Below, piece after piece: positions 15,658 to 24,950 of a stretch of DNA of 60,467 nucleotides (position 1 is its first letter; each line of letters begins with the position of its first letter). The DNA comes from SIG455 sp045659025 (GTDB lineage Bacteria; Bacillota; Clostridia; UMGS1810), in NCBI GenBank assembly GCA_045659025.1, contig JAZOWA010000023.1, forward strand, positions 1-60,467. Direction: 5' to 3'. Under the pieces are notes generated by a model. The model was not told the DNA's origin. It did not search any database and worked only from the letters and a program-made list of their open reading frames with translations. Position numbers and translations under genes: made by a program.

Positions 15658-16033
15658 CCTCCTTTACTGATGATTTCCTGTATTTTAATATAAATTGCAC
15701 CACCATTATGGTAACACGAGGAAAAACAAGAGGAATCGCAGCAGCGACATAATTAATCATAGGATGTTTTATTGCAAATACAATTACTGCGCCTATGAAT
15801 GCCAAACGCAAAAGATAACTAATACCCATATATCCGGAAGCGGCTTTACCTTTGGAAACAGAGGTATATACGGTAAGTGCCAAAAGGAGAAAGTTCACTA
15901 TTGCACATATAGAGCCAAGCAAAGAGCCCCACAGCACAGTCACATCAAATCTTCCTATGGCAAAAAACACGGCATCCATTATGATACTTAATATCGCCAC
16001 ACCTGAAACGACTTGTATAATATCCTTTTTCAT
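15635..16033 (-). CDS. atpI: ATP synthase subunit I-like membrane protein
   Basis: 132 aa with four predicted membrane segments (VVSGVAILSIIMDAVFF, LLGSICAIVNFLLLALTVY, YLLRLAFIGAVIVFAI, YVAAAIPLVFPRVTIMVVQF). It has the size and position of AtpI, a chaperone-like factor that helps assemble the c-ring and is normally first in the operon. Start ATG 16033 with GAGG 8 nt upstream; an upstream TTG (16045) overlaps the RBS and is rejected. Confidence 0.82.
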   Translation of the reverse strand: MKKDIIQVVSGVAILSIIMDAVFFAIGRFDVTVLWGSLLGSICAIVNFLLLALTVYTSVSKGKAASGYMGISYLLRLAFIGAVIVFAIKHPMINYVAAAIPLVFPRVTIMVVQFILKYRKSSVKEGDNLGGA

Positions 16034-16068
16034 ATTATTCCTCAATCACAACAATTTAATTTATTCGC

Positions 16069-16096
16069 CAAATAGTATATAGCACAAGATTGTCAA
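16069..16096 (-). promoter_or_regulatory. Probable atp operon promoter with overlapping palindromes
   Basis: TTGACA (16091-16096), 16-nt spacer, TATTTG (16069-16074, a weak -10). The -35 lies in TTGTTGACAATC, and a related perfect palindrome ATTGTTAACAAT (about 16110-16121) is 20-odd bp upstream. These could be operator half-sites or, for the second one, part of a weak terminator of pyrI. Confidence 0.45.
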
Positions 16097-16133
16097 CAAC
16101 ATAGAAAAAATTGTTAACAATCCGACTTATGTA

Positions 16134-16550
16134 TTACTCCCCTTTTGTCTCGCAGTATATACATCTGTACTCTCTCTTGCCCTCATCGGTAAGATTGAAT
16201 ACATGCGGAAGTTCCTGCTCAGTAGTAGATATACATCTAGGGTTCTTGCAGAAAATCACATTCTCGAGCCTTTTGGGAACAGACATTTTCTTCTTTTCAA
16301 CCAATTCACCGTCACGAATGATATCAACGGTAGCGCTGGGAGAAACAAATCCAAGAATATCCATATCAAGTTCGATAGACGCATCTATCTTGATAATATC
16401 TTTTTTACCCATCTTATTGCTGGTGACGTTTTTAATAATTGCAACGGCACACTCCAGTGAATCAAGATGCAACAGAGCATAAATCTCCATTCCCTTGCCT
16501 GCTTCAATGTGATCAATTACAATACCGTTCTTAATTGAATCTATCTTCAT
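16134..16550 (-). CDS. pyrI: Aspartate carbamoyltransferase regulatory subunit
   Basis: 138 aa. The N-terminal nucleotide-binding domain (NGIVIDHIEAGKGMEI) is followed by a C-terminal zinc domain with cysteines in CKNPRC and CIYC, as in the E. coli regulatory chain. It would assemble with PyrB to give an allosteric ATCase responding to CTP/ATP. Start directly follows the pyrB stop (TAAATG). Confidence 0.94.
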   Translation of the reverse strand: MKIDSIKNGIVIDHIEAGKGMEIYALLHLDSLECAVAIIKNVTSNKMGKKDIIKIDASIELDMDILGFVSPSATVDIIRDGELVEKKKMSVPKRLENVIFCKNPRCISTTEQELPHVFNLTDEGKREYRCIYCETKGE

Positions 16551-17462
16551 TTATTCTACCCCCAACAACTTGAGTATAAGTGCCATACGCATATATTTAC
16601 CGTTGAGTACCTGGTCAAAGTAACATGCGCGGCTATCCTTGTCCACCGCCACGCTGATCTCGTTAACCCTCGGAAGCGGATGCATAATGCACAAATCATT
16701 CTTTGCGGTTGTGAGCTTTTCAGGAGTGAGGATGTAGCTGTCTTTAAGACGCAAATAATCTTCCTCGTTGAAAAAGCGTTCTCTCTGCACCCTGGTCATA
16801 TAAAGAATATCAAGTTCACCAATTACACTTACAAGGTCAGTGGTCTGGGTATATTCAAGTTTCTGCTCTTTGATAATATTCTTTACATAGCTGGGAACCT
16901 TGAGTTCTTCAGGAGAAATAAGCACAAACTTGACATTATCATATCTTGAAAGTGCAGAAATCAGAGAATGTACCGTTCTGCCGAATTTTAAGTCACCACA
17001 AAGACCTACTGTCAAAGAATCAAATCTGCCTTTTTTACGATGAATTGTAAGAAGATCGGCAAGAGTCTGTGTGGGATGGTTATGACCGCCATCGCCTGCA
17101 TTTATAACGGGGATGTCACTGTTTAATGCAGCAACGAGAGGCGCACCTTCTTTAGGGTGACGCATCGCAATGATATCTGCATAGCAGGAAATTACTTTGG
17201 CAGTATCTGCTACGCTCTCGCCTTTTGAAGCAGAGCTGGATGCAGAATCCGACATAGAAAGCACATTACCACCCAATTCATACATTGCCGCTTCAAAACT
17301 AAGCCTTGTACGTGTTGAAGGTTCAAAAAACAGTGTAGCAAGTTTCTTGCCATCGCACTTGTGAGCGTACTTAGACGGATTTGATATTATATCTTCAGCA
17401 ACGTTTATCAACTGGGCAAGTTCGTCTTTTGACAAATCTTTAATATCAATTACACTTCTCAT
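16551..17462 (-). CDS. pyrB: Aspartate carbamoyltransferase catalytic subunit
   Basis: 303 aa. The carbamoyl-phosphate motif FEPSTRTRLSFE (about residues 48-59), the HPTQTLADL loop and the PLPRVNEI C-terminal segment are all present. It catalyses the first committed step of UMP synthesis. Its ATG overlaps the pyrE TGA by 4 nt, and pyrI follows with no gap. Confidence 0.97.
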   Translation of the reverse strand: MRSVIDIKDLSKDELAQLINVAEDIISNPSKYAHKCDGKKLATLFFEPSTRTRLSFEAAMYELGGNVLSMSDSASSSASKGESVADTAKVISCYADIIAMRHPKEGAPLVAALNSDIPVINAGDGGHNHPTQTLADLLTIHRKKGRFDSLTVGLCGDLKFGRTVHSLISALSRYDNVKFVLISPEELKVPSYVKNIIKEQKLEYTQTTDLVSVIGELDILYMTRVQRERFFNEEDYLRLKDSYILTPEKLTTAKNDLCIMHPLPRVNEISVAVDKDSRACYFDQVLNGKYMRMALILKLLGVE

Positions 17463-18097
17463 TTTGATGCTCCTATCCAGCTTTCGTCTGAAGGGTTATT
17501 TCTGAACGCAATAAGTCTGGCGATATCTTCTGTCTTGATATAGCCTTCTTCAGCTGCAGCTTCTGCAATCACGTCAAACTCGGTAAGGCTGACATTTTTA
17601 ACATTTGCTTCTGCAAGTCTATCGATACCTTTTTTCATACCGTAGGTAAAGATCGAAGCAATACCAAGTACCTCTGCACCTGCTTCACGAAGAATCTCTA
17701 CTACTTCTATAACACTTCCGCCGGTAGAGATAAGGTCTTCTACTACTACAACCTTCTGCCCGGGGATGAGTTTACCTTCAATCTGGTTCTTTCTACCGTG
17801 ATCCTTAGCGCCACTACGAACATAGCCCATAGGAAGACCAAGAATATGTGCAGTAATTGCAGCGTGTGCAATACCTGCAGTAGAAGTACCCATAAGCACC
17901 TCTGCCTCAGGGTAGTTCTCCTTAATAACCTGAGCAAGGCCGTTCTCTACATCGGATCTTACATCAATATCGCTCAAGGTGAGACGATTGTCGCAATAAA
18001 CGGGACTTTTAATACCGCTTGCCCATGTGAAGGGTTCTTCAGGTCTGAAGAATACCGCTTTGATTTTAAGTAAGTCTTTAGCAATTAACTTTTTCAT
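17459..18097 (-). CDS. pyrE: Orotate phosphoribosyltransferase
   Basis: 212 aa. The PRPP motif VVVVEDLISTGGS and the N-terminal FTWASGIKSPVYCDNR substrate loop identify orotate PRTase, which makes OMP from orotate and PRPP. It lies 13 nt after pyrF and is coupled to pyrB. Confidence 0.96.
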   Translation of the reverse strand: MKKLIAKDLLKIKAVFFRPEEPFTWASGIKSPVYCDNRLTLSDIDVRSDVENGLAQVIKENYPEAEVLMGTSTAGIAHAAITAHILGLPMGYVRSGAKDHGRKNQIEGKLIPGQKVVVVEDLISTGGSVIEVVEILREAGAEVLGIASIFTYGMKKGIDRLAEANVKNVSLTEFDVIAEAAAEEGYIKTEDIARLIAFRNNPSDESWIGASK

Positions 18098-18110
18098 AAA
18101 TCTATACCTC

Positions 18111-18809
18111 TCAATCTACAAATTCTTTAACACATCTTCTGTATGCAGCAACAGGATCCTCTGCCGCAGTGATAGGTCTGCCTACTACAATATAATCAGA
18201 GCCAATGAGTTTTGCCTGTTCAGGAGTCATAACCCTTACCTGGTCCCCCTTTTCACCATCTGCAAAACGAACACCGGGAGTTACAGTTATAAAGTCCTTG
18301 CCGCAGGTGTTGTGTACCTTCTCTGCCTCAAGGGGTGAGCACACAACGCCATCAAGGCCAGCCTCGGCAGCGTTCTTGGCATAGTGCATTACAACCTTGT
18401 CAATAGGCTCGCTAATGAGAAGATCTTTCTCCATTCTCTCCTGACTGGTGGATGTGAGCTGTGTAACAGCAATAAGTATAGGTCTTGATCCATCAGGACG
18501 AGTAAGACCTTCAAGGGCCGCCTTCATCATATCAATAGTACCCGCTGCGTGAAGATTGGTCATATCAACATCGAGCTTTGAAAGTACGGCCATGGATTTC
18601 TTAACAGTGTTTGGAATATCGTGGAGTTTAAGATCAAGGAAAATCTTGTGACCTCTCTTTTTAATCTCGCGAACGATCTCAGGGCCTGCGCCATAGAAAA
18701 GTTCCATACCAATTTTCACAAAAGGTTTTTCCTCAGTAAAGAGATCAAGAAACTTAAAAACCTCTTCTTTGCTTGGAAAATCACAAGCAACTATAACATC
18801 CTTACCCAT
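18111..18809 (-). CDS. pyrF: Orotidine-5'-phosphate decarboxylase
   Basis: 232 aa. The active-site DLKLHDIPNTV (about residues 59-69) and the phosphate-gripper GSDYIVVGRPI define the short, bacterial PyrF. It converts OMP to UMP. RBS AGGAGG lies within the end of pyrD; start and pyrD stop share one base. Confidence 0.96.
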   Translation of the reverse strand: MGKDVIVACDFPSKEEVFKFLDLFTEEKPFVKIGMELFYGAGPEIVREIKKRGHKIFLDLKLHDIPNTVKKSMAVLSKLDVDMTNLHAAGTIDMMKAALEGLTRPDGSRPILIAVTQLTSTSQERMEKDLLISEPIDKVVMHYAKNAAEAGLDGVVCSPLEAEKVHNTCGKDFITVTPGVRFADGEKGDQVRVMTPEQAKLIGSDYIVVGRPITAAEDPVAAYRRCVKEFVD

Positions 18810-19720
18810 TAATGAGCACCTCCTATAACATCTGAAAGACTTTTAATTCCGTATTTATTCATATACACAGGCAAATCCTCGATTATCTTCTTGCAGGCAA
18901 AGGGATCAACAAGGTTTGCAGCACCTACCTGAACCGCTGTAGCACCAGCCAACATCATTTCTATTACATCCTCAGCAGTAGATACGCCACCCATACCGAT
19001 TATCGGGATTTTAACCGCATCATACACCTGATATACCATACGAAGAGCCACAGGGAAGATTGCGGGACCCGAAAAGCCACCCATCTTGTTGGCTATTACG
19101 CATTTCTTTGTCTTCAAGTCAATCCTCATACCAAGCAAAGTATTGATGAGACTGATACCATCTGCCCCCGCCTCTTCACAGGCTTTTGCAACAGATACGA
19201 TATCTGTCACATTAGGCGAAAGCTTAATATATACAGGCTTAGTAGTAACTGCTTTTACTGCCTTAGTTACCTCTGCCGCAGATTCGGGCGTGGTACCAAA
19301 GCTCATTCCACCACCGTGCACATTGGGGCAAGAAACATTAACTTCTATCCATCCCACCTGCTCAGCTTTATCAATCTTTTCACAAGTATATACATACTCA
19401 TCGATAGAGAATCCACTCACATTAGCCATAACCGGCTTAGCGAAATATTCTTTAAGTTCTACCAATTCGTTGGTCAAAACATGCTCAACACCAGGATTCT
19501 GCAATCCCACTGAATTAATCATTCCCGCAGTACACTCTGCGATACGAGGTGTGGGGTTACCGAAACGAGGGTCCTTGGTAGTGCCTTTGAAGGAAAAAGT
19601 ACCAAGGCAATTAATATCATAATATTGTGCAAACTCTTTGCCAAATCCGAAGGTGCCACTGGCAGGGATAACGGGATTGTCAAGAGTTATACCACTCAAG
19701 TTGACTCTTGTATCTACCAT
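18809..19720 (-). CDS. pyrD: Dihydroorotate dehydrogenase B, catalytic subunit
   Basis: 303 aa. An FMN TIM-barrel with the class 1B active-site cysteine in VNVSCPNVHGGG. It requires PyrK to pass electrons to NAD+. The start is ATG 19720 (MVDTRVNLSG) with GGAG 5 nt upstream; a longer frame to 19759 has no RBS. The ATG overlaps the end of pyrK by 7 nt, consistent with the heterotetramer. Confidence 0.96.
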   Translation of the reverse strand: MVDTRVNLSGITLDNPVIPASGTFGFGKEFAQYYDINCLGTFSFKGTTKDPRFGNPTPRIAECTAGMINSVGLQNPGVEHVLTNELVELKEYFAKPVMANVSGFSIDEYVYTCEKIDKAEQVGWIEVNVSCPNVHGGGMSFGTTPESAAEVTKAVKAVTTKPVYIKLSPNVTDIVSVAKACEEAGADGISLINTLLGMRIDLKTKKCVIANKMGGFSGPAIFPVALRMVYQVYDAVKIPIIGMGGVSTAEDVIEMMLAGATAVQVGAANLVDPFACKKIIEDLPVYMNKYGIKSLSDVIGGAH

Positions 19721-20481
19721 ACTATCTCCTCTCTCTCTAAAATAGGCCCGTCTTTGCAAATACGCTTATTGCCATATTTGGTCTTGCAGGAACATCCCAT
19801 GCAAGCACCGAATCCACAGCCCATTCTCTCTTCAAAGCTATACTGACCTGATGTCGTGGCAATTGCCTCAATCGCCTTGAACATAGCCATAGGGCCACAA
19901 GTATAAAAATATGTATAATCAAGATTTGCCACCACATCGGTAACAAACCCTTTTGCGCCACAGGAGCCGTCTGCAGTAGTAATATAAACTTCTGCACCAA
20001 GAGCTTTGAATTCGCTTTCCAAATACACATCATCTGCACTGTTAAACCCATTCACCACAACGGGTTTTTTGCCCTCGGAGATGAGTTTGCGACAAAGATT
20101 GTACATAGGTGCAACGCCCATACCGCCACCGATAAGCAAAGGAGTCTCACCACTTTTAGAGGTGTCAAACCCGTTACCAAGACCTACGAGAAGATCAAGT
20201 TCGGCACCTTTGCCAATTTTACTCATCGCCTCTGTTCCCTTGCCTACCACTTTATAAATAATAGTGATAGATTCTGCATCATAATCGCAGATAGAAATGG
20301 GACGGCGAAGGTAAAAACCATCTAATTTAATATTAACGAATTGACCAGGGGCAGCTATTGGAGATGTATCCCCAACGAGCTTCATCATATAGACGTCCCT
20401 GGCGATATTTTCGTTTTCTGCAACGGTATAAAATGATTGAATCATTTTTACACCATCAATAATAACTTCGTTCAATGACAT
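19714..20481 (-). CDS. pyrK: Dihydroorotate dehydrogenase B, electron-transfer subunit
   Basis: 255 aa. FAD-binding motif RRPISI, NAD-binding GGGMGVAPM and a C-terminal [2Fe-2S] cysteine set in CGFGACMGCSC and RICKDGP. It links PyrD to NAD+. The start ATG 20481 (MSLNEVI) follows AAGGAG at 6 nt; upstream in-frame ATGs lie inside carB and are rejected. Confidence 0.95.
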   Translation of the reverse strand: MSLNEVIIDGVKMIQSFYTVAENENIARDVYMMKLVGDTSPIAAPGQFVNIKLDGFYLRRPISICDYDAESITIIYKVVGKGTEAMSKIGKGAELDLLVGLGNGFDTSKSGETPLLIGGGMGVAPMYNLCRKLISEGKKPVVVNGFNSADDVYLESEFKALGAEVYITTADGSCGAKGFVTDVVANLDYTYFYTCGPMAMFKAIEAIATTSGQYSFEERMGCGFGACMGCSCKTKYGNKRICKDGPILEREEIVW

Positions 20482-20491
20482 GGTTTTCTCC

Positions 20492-23400
20492 TTATGCATC
20501 GATTGTAGAGATTGTGAGTGTGATTTCTTCCAGTACATCAAGCAGAACTCTTACTGTATCAAGTGAAGTAAAGAGTGTTACGTTATTCTCGTTTGCAGTA
20601 CGTCTGATTTCAACACCATCTTCATAGTGAACACCTGAAAGTATGGCACGGGTATTGATTACATAGCTTACATATCCTGCGCGAATAGCGTCGAGGATCT
20701 CAGTGCTGCCTTCGGAAAGTTTTCTTAAGATCTTTGTCCTGATACCGTTATCTCTAAGATGCTCGGCTGTACCGATAGTAGCTTCAATATTAAAGCCCAT
20801 ATCATAGAATCTTCTGATGAGAGGAAGTGCTTCATCCTTATCTTCATCAGCAAGTGTAACGACTACTGTTCCGTAGTTCTGGAGTTTCATACCTGATGCC
20901 TGAAGCGCTTTATAAAGAGCGCGATTCAGTTTATCATCATAACCAATTGCTTCACCTGTTGATTTCATTTCAGGCGAAAGGTAAGCATCGATACCTCTGA
21001 TTTTGTTAAATGAGAACACAGGGACTTTTACGTACCAACGTTTCTTTTCATCAGGATAAATATCGAAGATTCCCTGCTCTTTAAGTGACTTGCCCATAAT
21101 AACTTCTGTAGCAATATCAGCAAGACTGTAACCTGTCGCTTTTGAAAGGAAAGGAACAGTTCTTGAGGAACGGGGGTTAACCTCTATGATATACACATTA
21201 TCATTTTCATCAACGATAAATTGAATATTGAAAAGACCCACTATACCGATGCCGAGACCAAGTTTCTTAGCATATTGGAGGATGATGCCTTTTACTTTGT
21301 CAGAAATACTGAAGGTGGGATATACGCTGATGGAGTCGCCAGAGTGTACACCGGTACGCTCAACGAGTTCCATAATACCGGGCACAAAAACATCTCTGCC
21401 GTCACAAATTGCATCTACTTCCACTTCTTTACCCTGAATGTATTTATCAACCAAAACAGGCTTATCTTCATCAATTTCAACAGCGGTCTTAAGGTACTGT
21501 CTCAAATGTTCTTCCTTAGCGACAATCTGCATCGCTCTTCCGCCTAGAACGAAACTGGGACGAACAAGAACGGGATATCCGATTTCCGCTGCGGCTTTGA
21601 TACCGTCCTCAATATTTGTAACAGCTTTACCCTTTGGCTGAGGAATATTAAGTTCTTCAAGAATCTTCTCAAAGCTATCGCGGTTTTCTGCTCTTTCGAT
21701 TGCATCACAGTCAGTACCAACAATCTTAACCCCACGTTTCATCAAGGGCTCTGCAAGATTAATTGCTGTCTGTCCGCCGAGAGACGCTATAACACCATCA
21801 GGCTTTTCAAATTCGATAATATTCATAACATCCTCGGGAGTTAGAGGCTCAAAATAAAGTTTATCGGCAGTGGTGTAATCAGTAGAAACAGTCTCAGGGT
21901 TGTTGTTAATAATAATCGCTTCATAACCCGATTTTTTAATAGTTGTAACAGCGTGTACTGTCGAGTAGTCAAACTCTACACCCTGACCAATTCTGATAGG
22001 ACCCGCACCGAGAACGATGAGTTTTTTCTTGTCAGAAAGGATAGATTTGTTTTCATCCTGATATGAAGAATAAAAGTATGGGATATACGCATTTGTATGA
22101 CATGTATCAACCATCTTGTAAACAGGGAAAATGTTGTTTTCTTTTCTCATGTTGAAGACATCAATCTCTGCCATGTCCCAAATCTTTGCGATATATTTAT
22201 CGCTGAATCCCATTTTCTTTGCAGAAATAAGGGTCTCTTTATCTCCGGGTTTTGCTTTAATTTCGTTTTCCTTTTTAACAATTGACTTGAACGATTCAAG
22301 GAAGTAAGGTGTAATCTTTGTGATCTCGTGGAGTTCTTCAACAGACATGCCGAGTCTCAAAAGTTGTGTTACGGCGAAGATATTATCATCTTTGAATTCC
22401 TTTAAGTATTCAACAAGTTCTTCCTTGGGCATGTCGTCAAACTTAGGAAGATGGAAATGGCATACTCCTGTCTCCAACGAACGAACTGATTTGAGCAAAC
22501 ATTCTTCCAAAGTGGAGCCGATACCCATAACCTCGCCCGTTGCTTTCATCTGTGTACCCAAAGTATTAGGAACAGTAGTGAATTTATCAAAGGGGAATCT
22601 GGGGAGTTTTGCTACGATATAATCAAGAACGGGTTCAAATCTTGCATTTGTATTTGCGATCGGGATATCTTCCAATGCCATACCACCAGCGATTTTTGCC
22701 GTAACTCTTGCGATGGGATATCCACTTGCTTTTGAAGCAAGTGCAGATGAACGGGAAACTCTGGGGTTAACCTCGATCAGGTAATACTCGCTTGTATAGG
22801 GATTAAGCGCAAACTGAACATTACATCCGCCTTCAATCTTGAGCTCACGTATGATTTTGATAGCGCTGTCATTGAGCATTTTAAGGTCGTGGTCATTCAA
22901 GGACAAGATAGGTGCCACAACAAGAGAGTCGCCTGTATGAACACCTACGGGGTCGATATTCTCCATACCGCAGATGGTGATAGCAGTATCATTGGAGTCA
23001 CGCATTACCTCAAACTCAATCTCTTTATAGCCTTTAACGCTCTTTTCAATAAGAACCTGATGTACAGGAGAAAGTTTGAATGCATTCATACCGATTTCGA
23101 TAAGTTCTTTTTCGTTATATGCAAACCCGCCACCTGTACCGCCGAGAGTAAACGCGGGACGAAGTACTACGGGATAACCAATTCTCTCTGCAGCCGCTTT
23201 GGCTTCTTCAAGTGAATATGTGATTTCAGAAGGAATTGTAGGCTCTCCAATAGACTGGCAGAGTTCTTTAAAAAGTTCTCTGTCTTCTGCACGCTCTATA
23301 CTTTCGCTACTTGTACCCAAAAGTTGAACACCGCACTCTTTCAAGATACCTTTTTTCTCAAGCTGCATAGCAAGATTCAAACCAGTCTGTCCACCGATAC

Positions 23401-23665
23401 CGGGAACAATGGCATCAGGTCGTTCATGTCTCAAAATTTTTGCAATGTATTCAAGAGTCAAAGGTTCCATATATACCTTATCAGCAATGGTTGTGTCTGT
23501 CATGATCGTAGCAGGATTGGAGTTAGCAAGGATAACCTCGTATCCTTCCTCCTTAAGGGCGAGGCACGCCTGTGTACCTGCATAGTCAAATTCAGCAGCC
23601 TGACCAATTACAATAGGTCCCGAACCGATAATGAGAATTTTTTTGATGTCTGTTCTTTTAGCCAT
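20492..23665 (-). CDS. carB: Carbamoyl-phosphate synthase large subunit
   Basis: 1,057 aa, full length. Two homologous ATP-grasp halves (GSGPIVIGQAAEFDYAGTQA and GAGPIRIGQGVEFDYSTVHA mark their starts) and a C-terminal MGS-type allosteric domain from about residue 930. It makes carbamoyl phosphate from bicarbonate, ATP and ammonia supplied by CarA. No carA is in this window, so the glutaminase subunit must be encoded elsewhere. RBS AGGAGG. It is first in the pyr operon, behind an attenuator leader. Confidence 0.97.
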   Translation of the reverse strand: MAKRTDIKKILIIGSGPIVIGQAAEFDYAGTQACLALKEEGYEVILANSNPATIMTDTTIADKVYMEPLTLEYIAKILRHERPDAIVPGIGGQTGLNLAMQLEKKGILKECGVQLLGTSSESIERAEDRELFKELCQSIGEPTIPSEITYSLEEAKAAAERIGYPVVLRPAFTLGGTGGGFAYNEKELIEIGMNAFKLSPVHQVLIEKSVKGYKEIEFEVMRDSNDTAITICGMENIDPVGVHTGDSLVVAPILSLNDHDLKMLNDSAIKIIRELKIEGGCNVQFALNPYTSEYYLIEVNPRVSRSSALASKASGYPIARVTAKIAGGMALEDIPIANTNARFEPVLDYIVAKLPRFPFDKFTTVPNTLGTQMKATGEVMGIGSTLEECLLKSVRSLETGVCHFHLPKFDDMPKEELVEYLKEFKDDNIFAVTQLLRLGMSVEELHEITKITPYFLESFKSIVKKENEIKAKPGDKETLISAKKMGFSDKYIAKIWDMAEIDVFNMRKENNIFPVYKMVDTCHTNAYIPYFYSSYQDENKSILSDKKKLIVLGAGPIRIGQGVEFDYSTVHAVTTIKKSGYEAIIINNNPETVSTDYTTADKLYFEPLTPEDVMNIIEFEKPDGVIASLGGQTAINLAEPLMKRGVKIVGTDCDAIERAENRDSFEKILEELNIPQPKGKAVTNIEDGIKAAAEIGYPVLVRPSFVLGGRAMQIVAKEEHLRQYLKTAVEIDEDKPVLVDKYIQGKEVEVDAICDGRDVFVPGIMELVERTGVHSGDSISVYPTFSISDKVKGIILQYAKKLGLGIGIVGLFNIQFIVDENDNVYIIEVNPRSSRTVPFLSKATGYSLADIATEVIMGKSLKEQGIFDIYPDEKKRWYVKVPVFSFNKIRGIDAYLSPEMKSTGEAIGYDDKLNRALYKALQASGMKLQNYGTVVVTLADEDKDEALPLIRRFYDMGFNIEATIGTAEHLRDNGIRTKILRKLSEGSTEILDAIRAGYVSYVINTRAILSGVHYEDGVEIRRTANENNVTLFTSLDTVRVLLDVLEEITLTISTIDA

Positions 23666-23707
23666 TTTAGTGCCTCCTAATATATTTGAAAATTATATTT
23701 TTACACA

Positions 23708-23751
23708 TAAAAAAACGGTTTGGATAAATGCCGACAGCACCGCCAAACCGA
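23708..23751 (-). terminator. Leader terminator (attenuator) of the pyr operon
   Basis: On the minus strand CGGTTTGG (23743-23750) pairs with CCAAACCG (23716-23723) around a 19-nt loop, followed by eight T. It lies between the promoter at 23919-23947 and carB at 23665, so transcription must read through it to express the operon, the layout of transcription attenuation. No PyrR-type binding loop is obvious. Confidence 0.8.
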
Positions 23752-23799
23752 TCAACTGAAAACAAAACAAGAACGAGTTTTTGAAAGTGAAAAAGTATT

Positions 23800-23842
23800 T
23801 GCAAAAAACTTAAAAACAGACGGTGTCATATCCTGAACCGCC
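23800..23842 (-). ncRNA. Second hairpin in the pyr leader
   Basis: GGCGGT (23837-23842) pairs with ACCGTC (23819-23824) around TCAGGATATGAC, followed by a U-rich tract. Its 3' arm GACACCG is partly complementary to CGGTGCTGTC in the loop of the downstream terminator, so a competing structure is possible. The folding is inferred by eye only. Confidence 0.4.
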
Positions 23843-23918
23843 ATTGTTTTTGTATCACAGCAATTTAAAAGTTTGCAAAAAAAAATCATTTCAAAAATCC
23901 TTCTCTCAATTTTCTATA

Positions 23919-23947
23919 ATTATAGCATATATATATATTTATGTCAA
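23919..23947 (-). promoter_or_regulatory. Promoter of the pyr operon
   Basis: Perfect consensus TTGACA (23942-23947), 17-nt AT-rich spacer, TATAAT (23919-23924). It gives a leader of about 245 nt before carB. Confidence 0.9.
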
Positions 23948-23986
23948 CGATGTTTTTATAATTTTTCCCATTTTTTAAGCATAATG

Positions 23987-24015
23987 TTGACGGGGTTTTC
24001 TTTTGGTGTTATACT
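23987..24015 (+). promoter_or_regulatory. Promoter of the Mrp-like ATPase gene
   Basis: TTGACG (23987-23992), 17-nt spacer, TATACT (24010-24015). It is divergent from the pyr promoter 40 bp away. Confidence 0.8.
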
Positions 24016-24083
24016 CGTAAATGAATGGCGGATGCATCAAGGTTCTGCCACATATTTTTTGTAAAGTAAAGAAGGCGATTTAT

Positions 24084-24899
24084 ATGTCAGAGTGCACACA
24101 TAATTGTGAAACCTGCAAAGAAAAATGTTCATCAAATCCCCAGAGTTTTCTTGAAGCACCCCACCAGATGTCAAGCATTAAAAAGGTATATGCCGTAATG
24201 AGCGGTAAAGGTGGCGTAGGTAAATCTTTGGTTACTTCTATGATGGCGGTTACCGCCCAGAGAAACGGCTACAATGCCGCAATTTTAGATGCTGATATTA
24301 CGGGCCCCTCAATCCCCAAGGCATTCGGTATCAAAACCCGTGCCGTTGGCAATGAATATGGTCTGCTTCCCGTTAAAACCAAAACCGGTATCGATATCAT
24401 GTCAATAAACCTACTTCTTGATAATGAAACCGATCCCGTAGTTTGGAGAGGTCCCGTGATTGGCGGTACTGTAAAGCAGTTCTGGACCGACGTCATCTGG
24501 GATGATGTAGATTATATGTTTGTGGATATGCCTCCCGGAACGGGTGATGTGCCCCTTACCGTTTTTCAGTCTCTTCCCGTTGACGGAATCATCGTTGTAA
24601 CATCCCCACAGGAACTGGTATCAATGATTGTGGAAAAGGCAGTTAAGATGGCTAATCTTATGAACATTCCGATTGTGGCGATAGTTGAGAATATGTCATA
24701 TTTCACTTGCCCCGATTGTGGCAAAAATCATCACATCTACGGCGAGAGCAACATTGATGAAATTGCAGAAAAATTTGGTATCGGCAAGGTAGTGAAACTT
24801 CCTATGGATTCTATGTTTGCCCGTCTTTGTGACAGCGGTACCATCGAGACTGTTCCTGACAACATTACCAACGAACTGATTACCTGCATCGAGCAATAA
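24084..24899 (+). CDS. Mrp/NBP35 (ApbC) family Fe-S cluster carrier ATPase
   Basis: 271 aa. After an N-terminal cysteine set (C4, C8, C11 and C15, in CTHNCETCKEKC) comes the deviant Walker A MSGKGGVGKS, then DADITGPSIPKAFG and DMPPGTGD. A CPDCGKNHH motif lies near residue 212, the CXXC that binds a bridging [4Fe-4S] cluster in Mrp dimers. Start ATG 24084 with AAGAAGG upstream; an earlier ATG (24021) lacks an RBS. It probably delivers Fe-S clusters in the cytoplasm. Monocistronic, with its own promoter and terminator. Confidence 0.92.
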   Translation: MSECTHNCETCKEKCSSNPQSFLEAPHQMSSIKKVYAVMSGKGGVGKSLVTSMMAVTAQRNGYNAAILDADITGPSIPKAFGIKTRAVGNEYGLLPVKTKTGIDIMSINLLLDNETDPVVWRGPVIGGTVKQFWTDVIWDDVDYMFVDMPPGTGDVPLTVFQSLPVDGIIVVTSPQELVSMIVEKAVKMANLMNIPIVAIVENMSYFTCPDCGKNHHIYGESNIDEIAEKFGIGKVVKLPMDSMFARLCDSGTIETVPDNITNELITCIEQ

Positions 24900-24914
24900 A
24901 TAATACAAATTCCA

Positions 24915-24949
24915 AAAACGGCACAGATTTATGCAATCTGTGCCGTTTA
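24915..24949. terminator. Bidirectional intrinsic terminator
   Basis: 14-bp perfect stem (24916-24929 with 24935-24948) with loop TATGC (24930-24934), between the Mrp gene (plus) and the histidine kinase gene (minus). Confidence 0.9.
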
Positions 24950-24950
24950 T

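Noticed and set aside
23760..23880. PyrR-binding loop in the pyr leader
   Set aside because: I could not find the conserved purine-rich loop in this leader.
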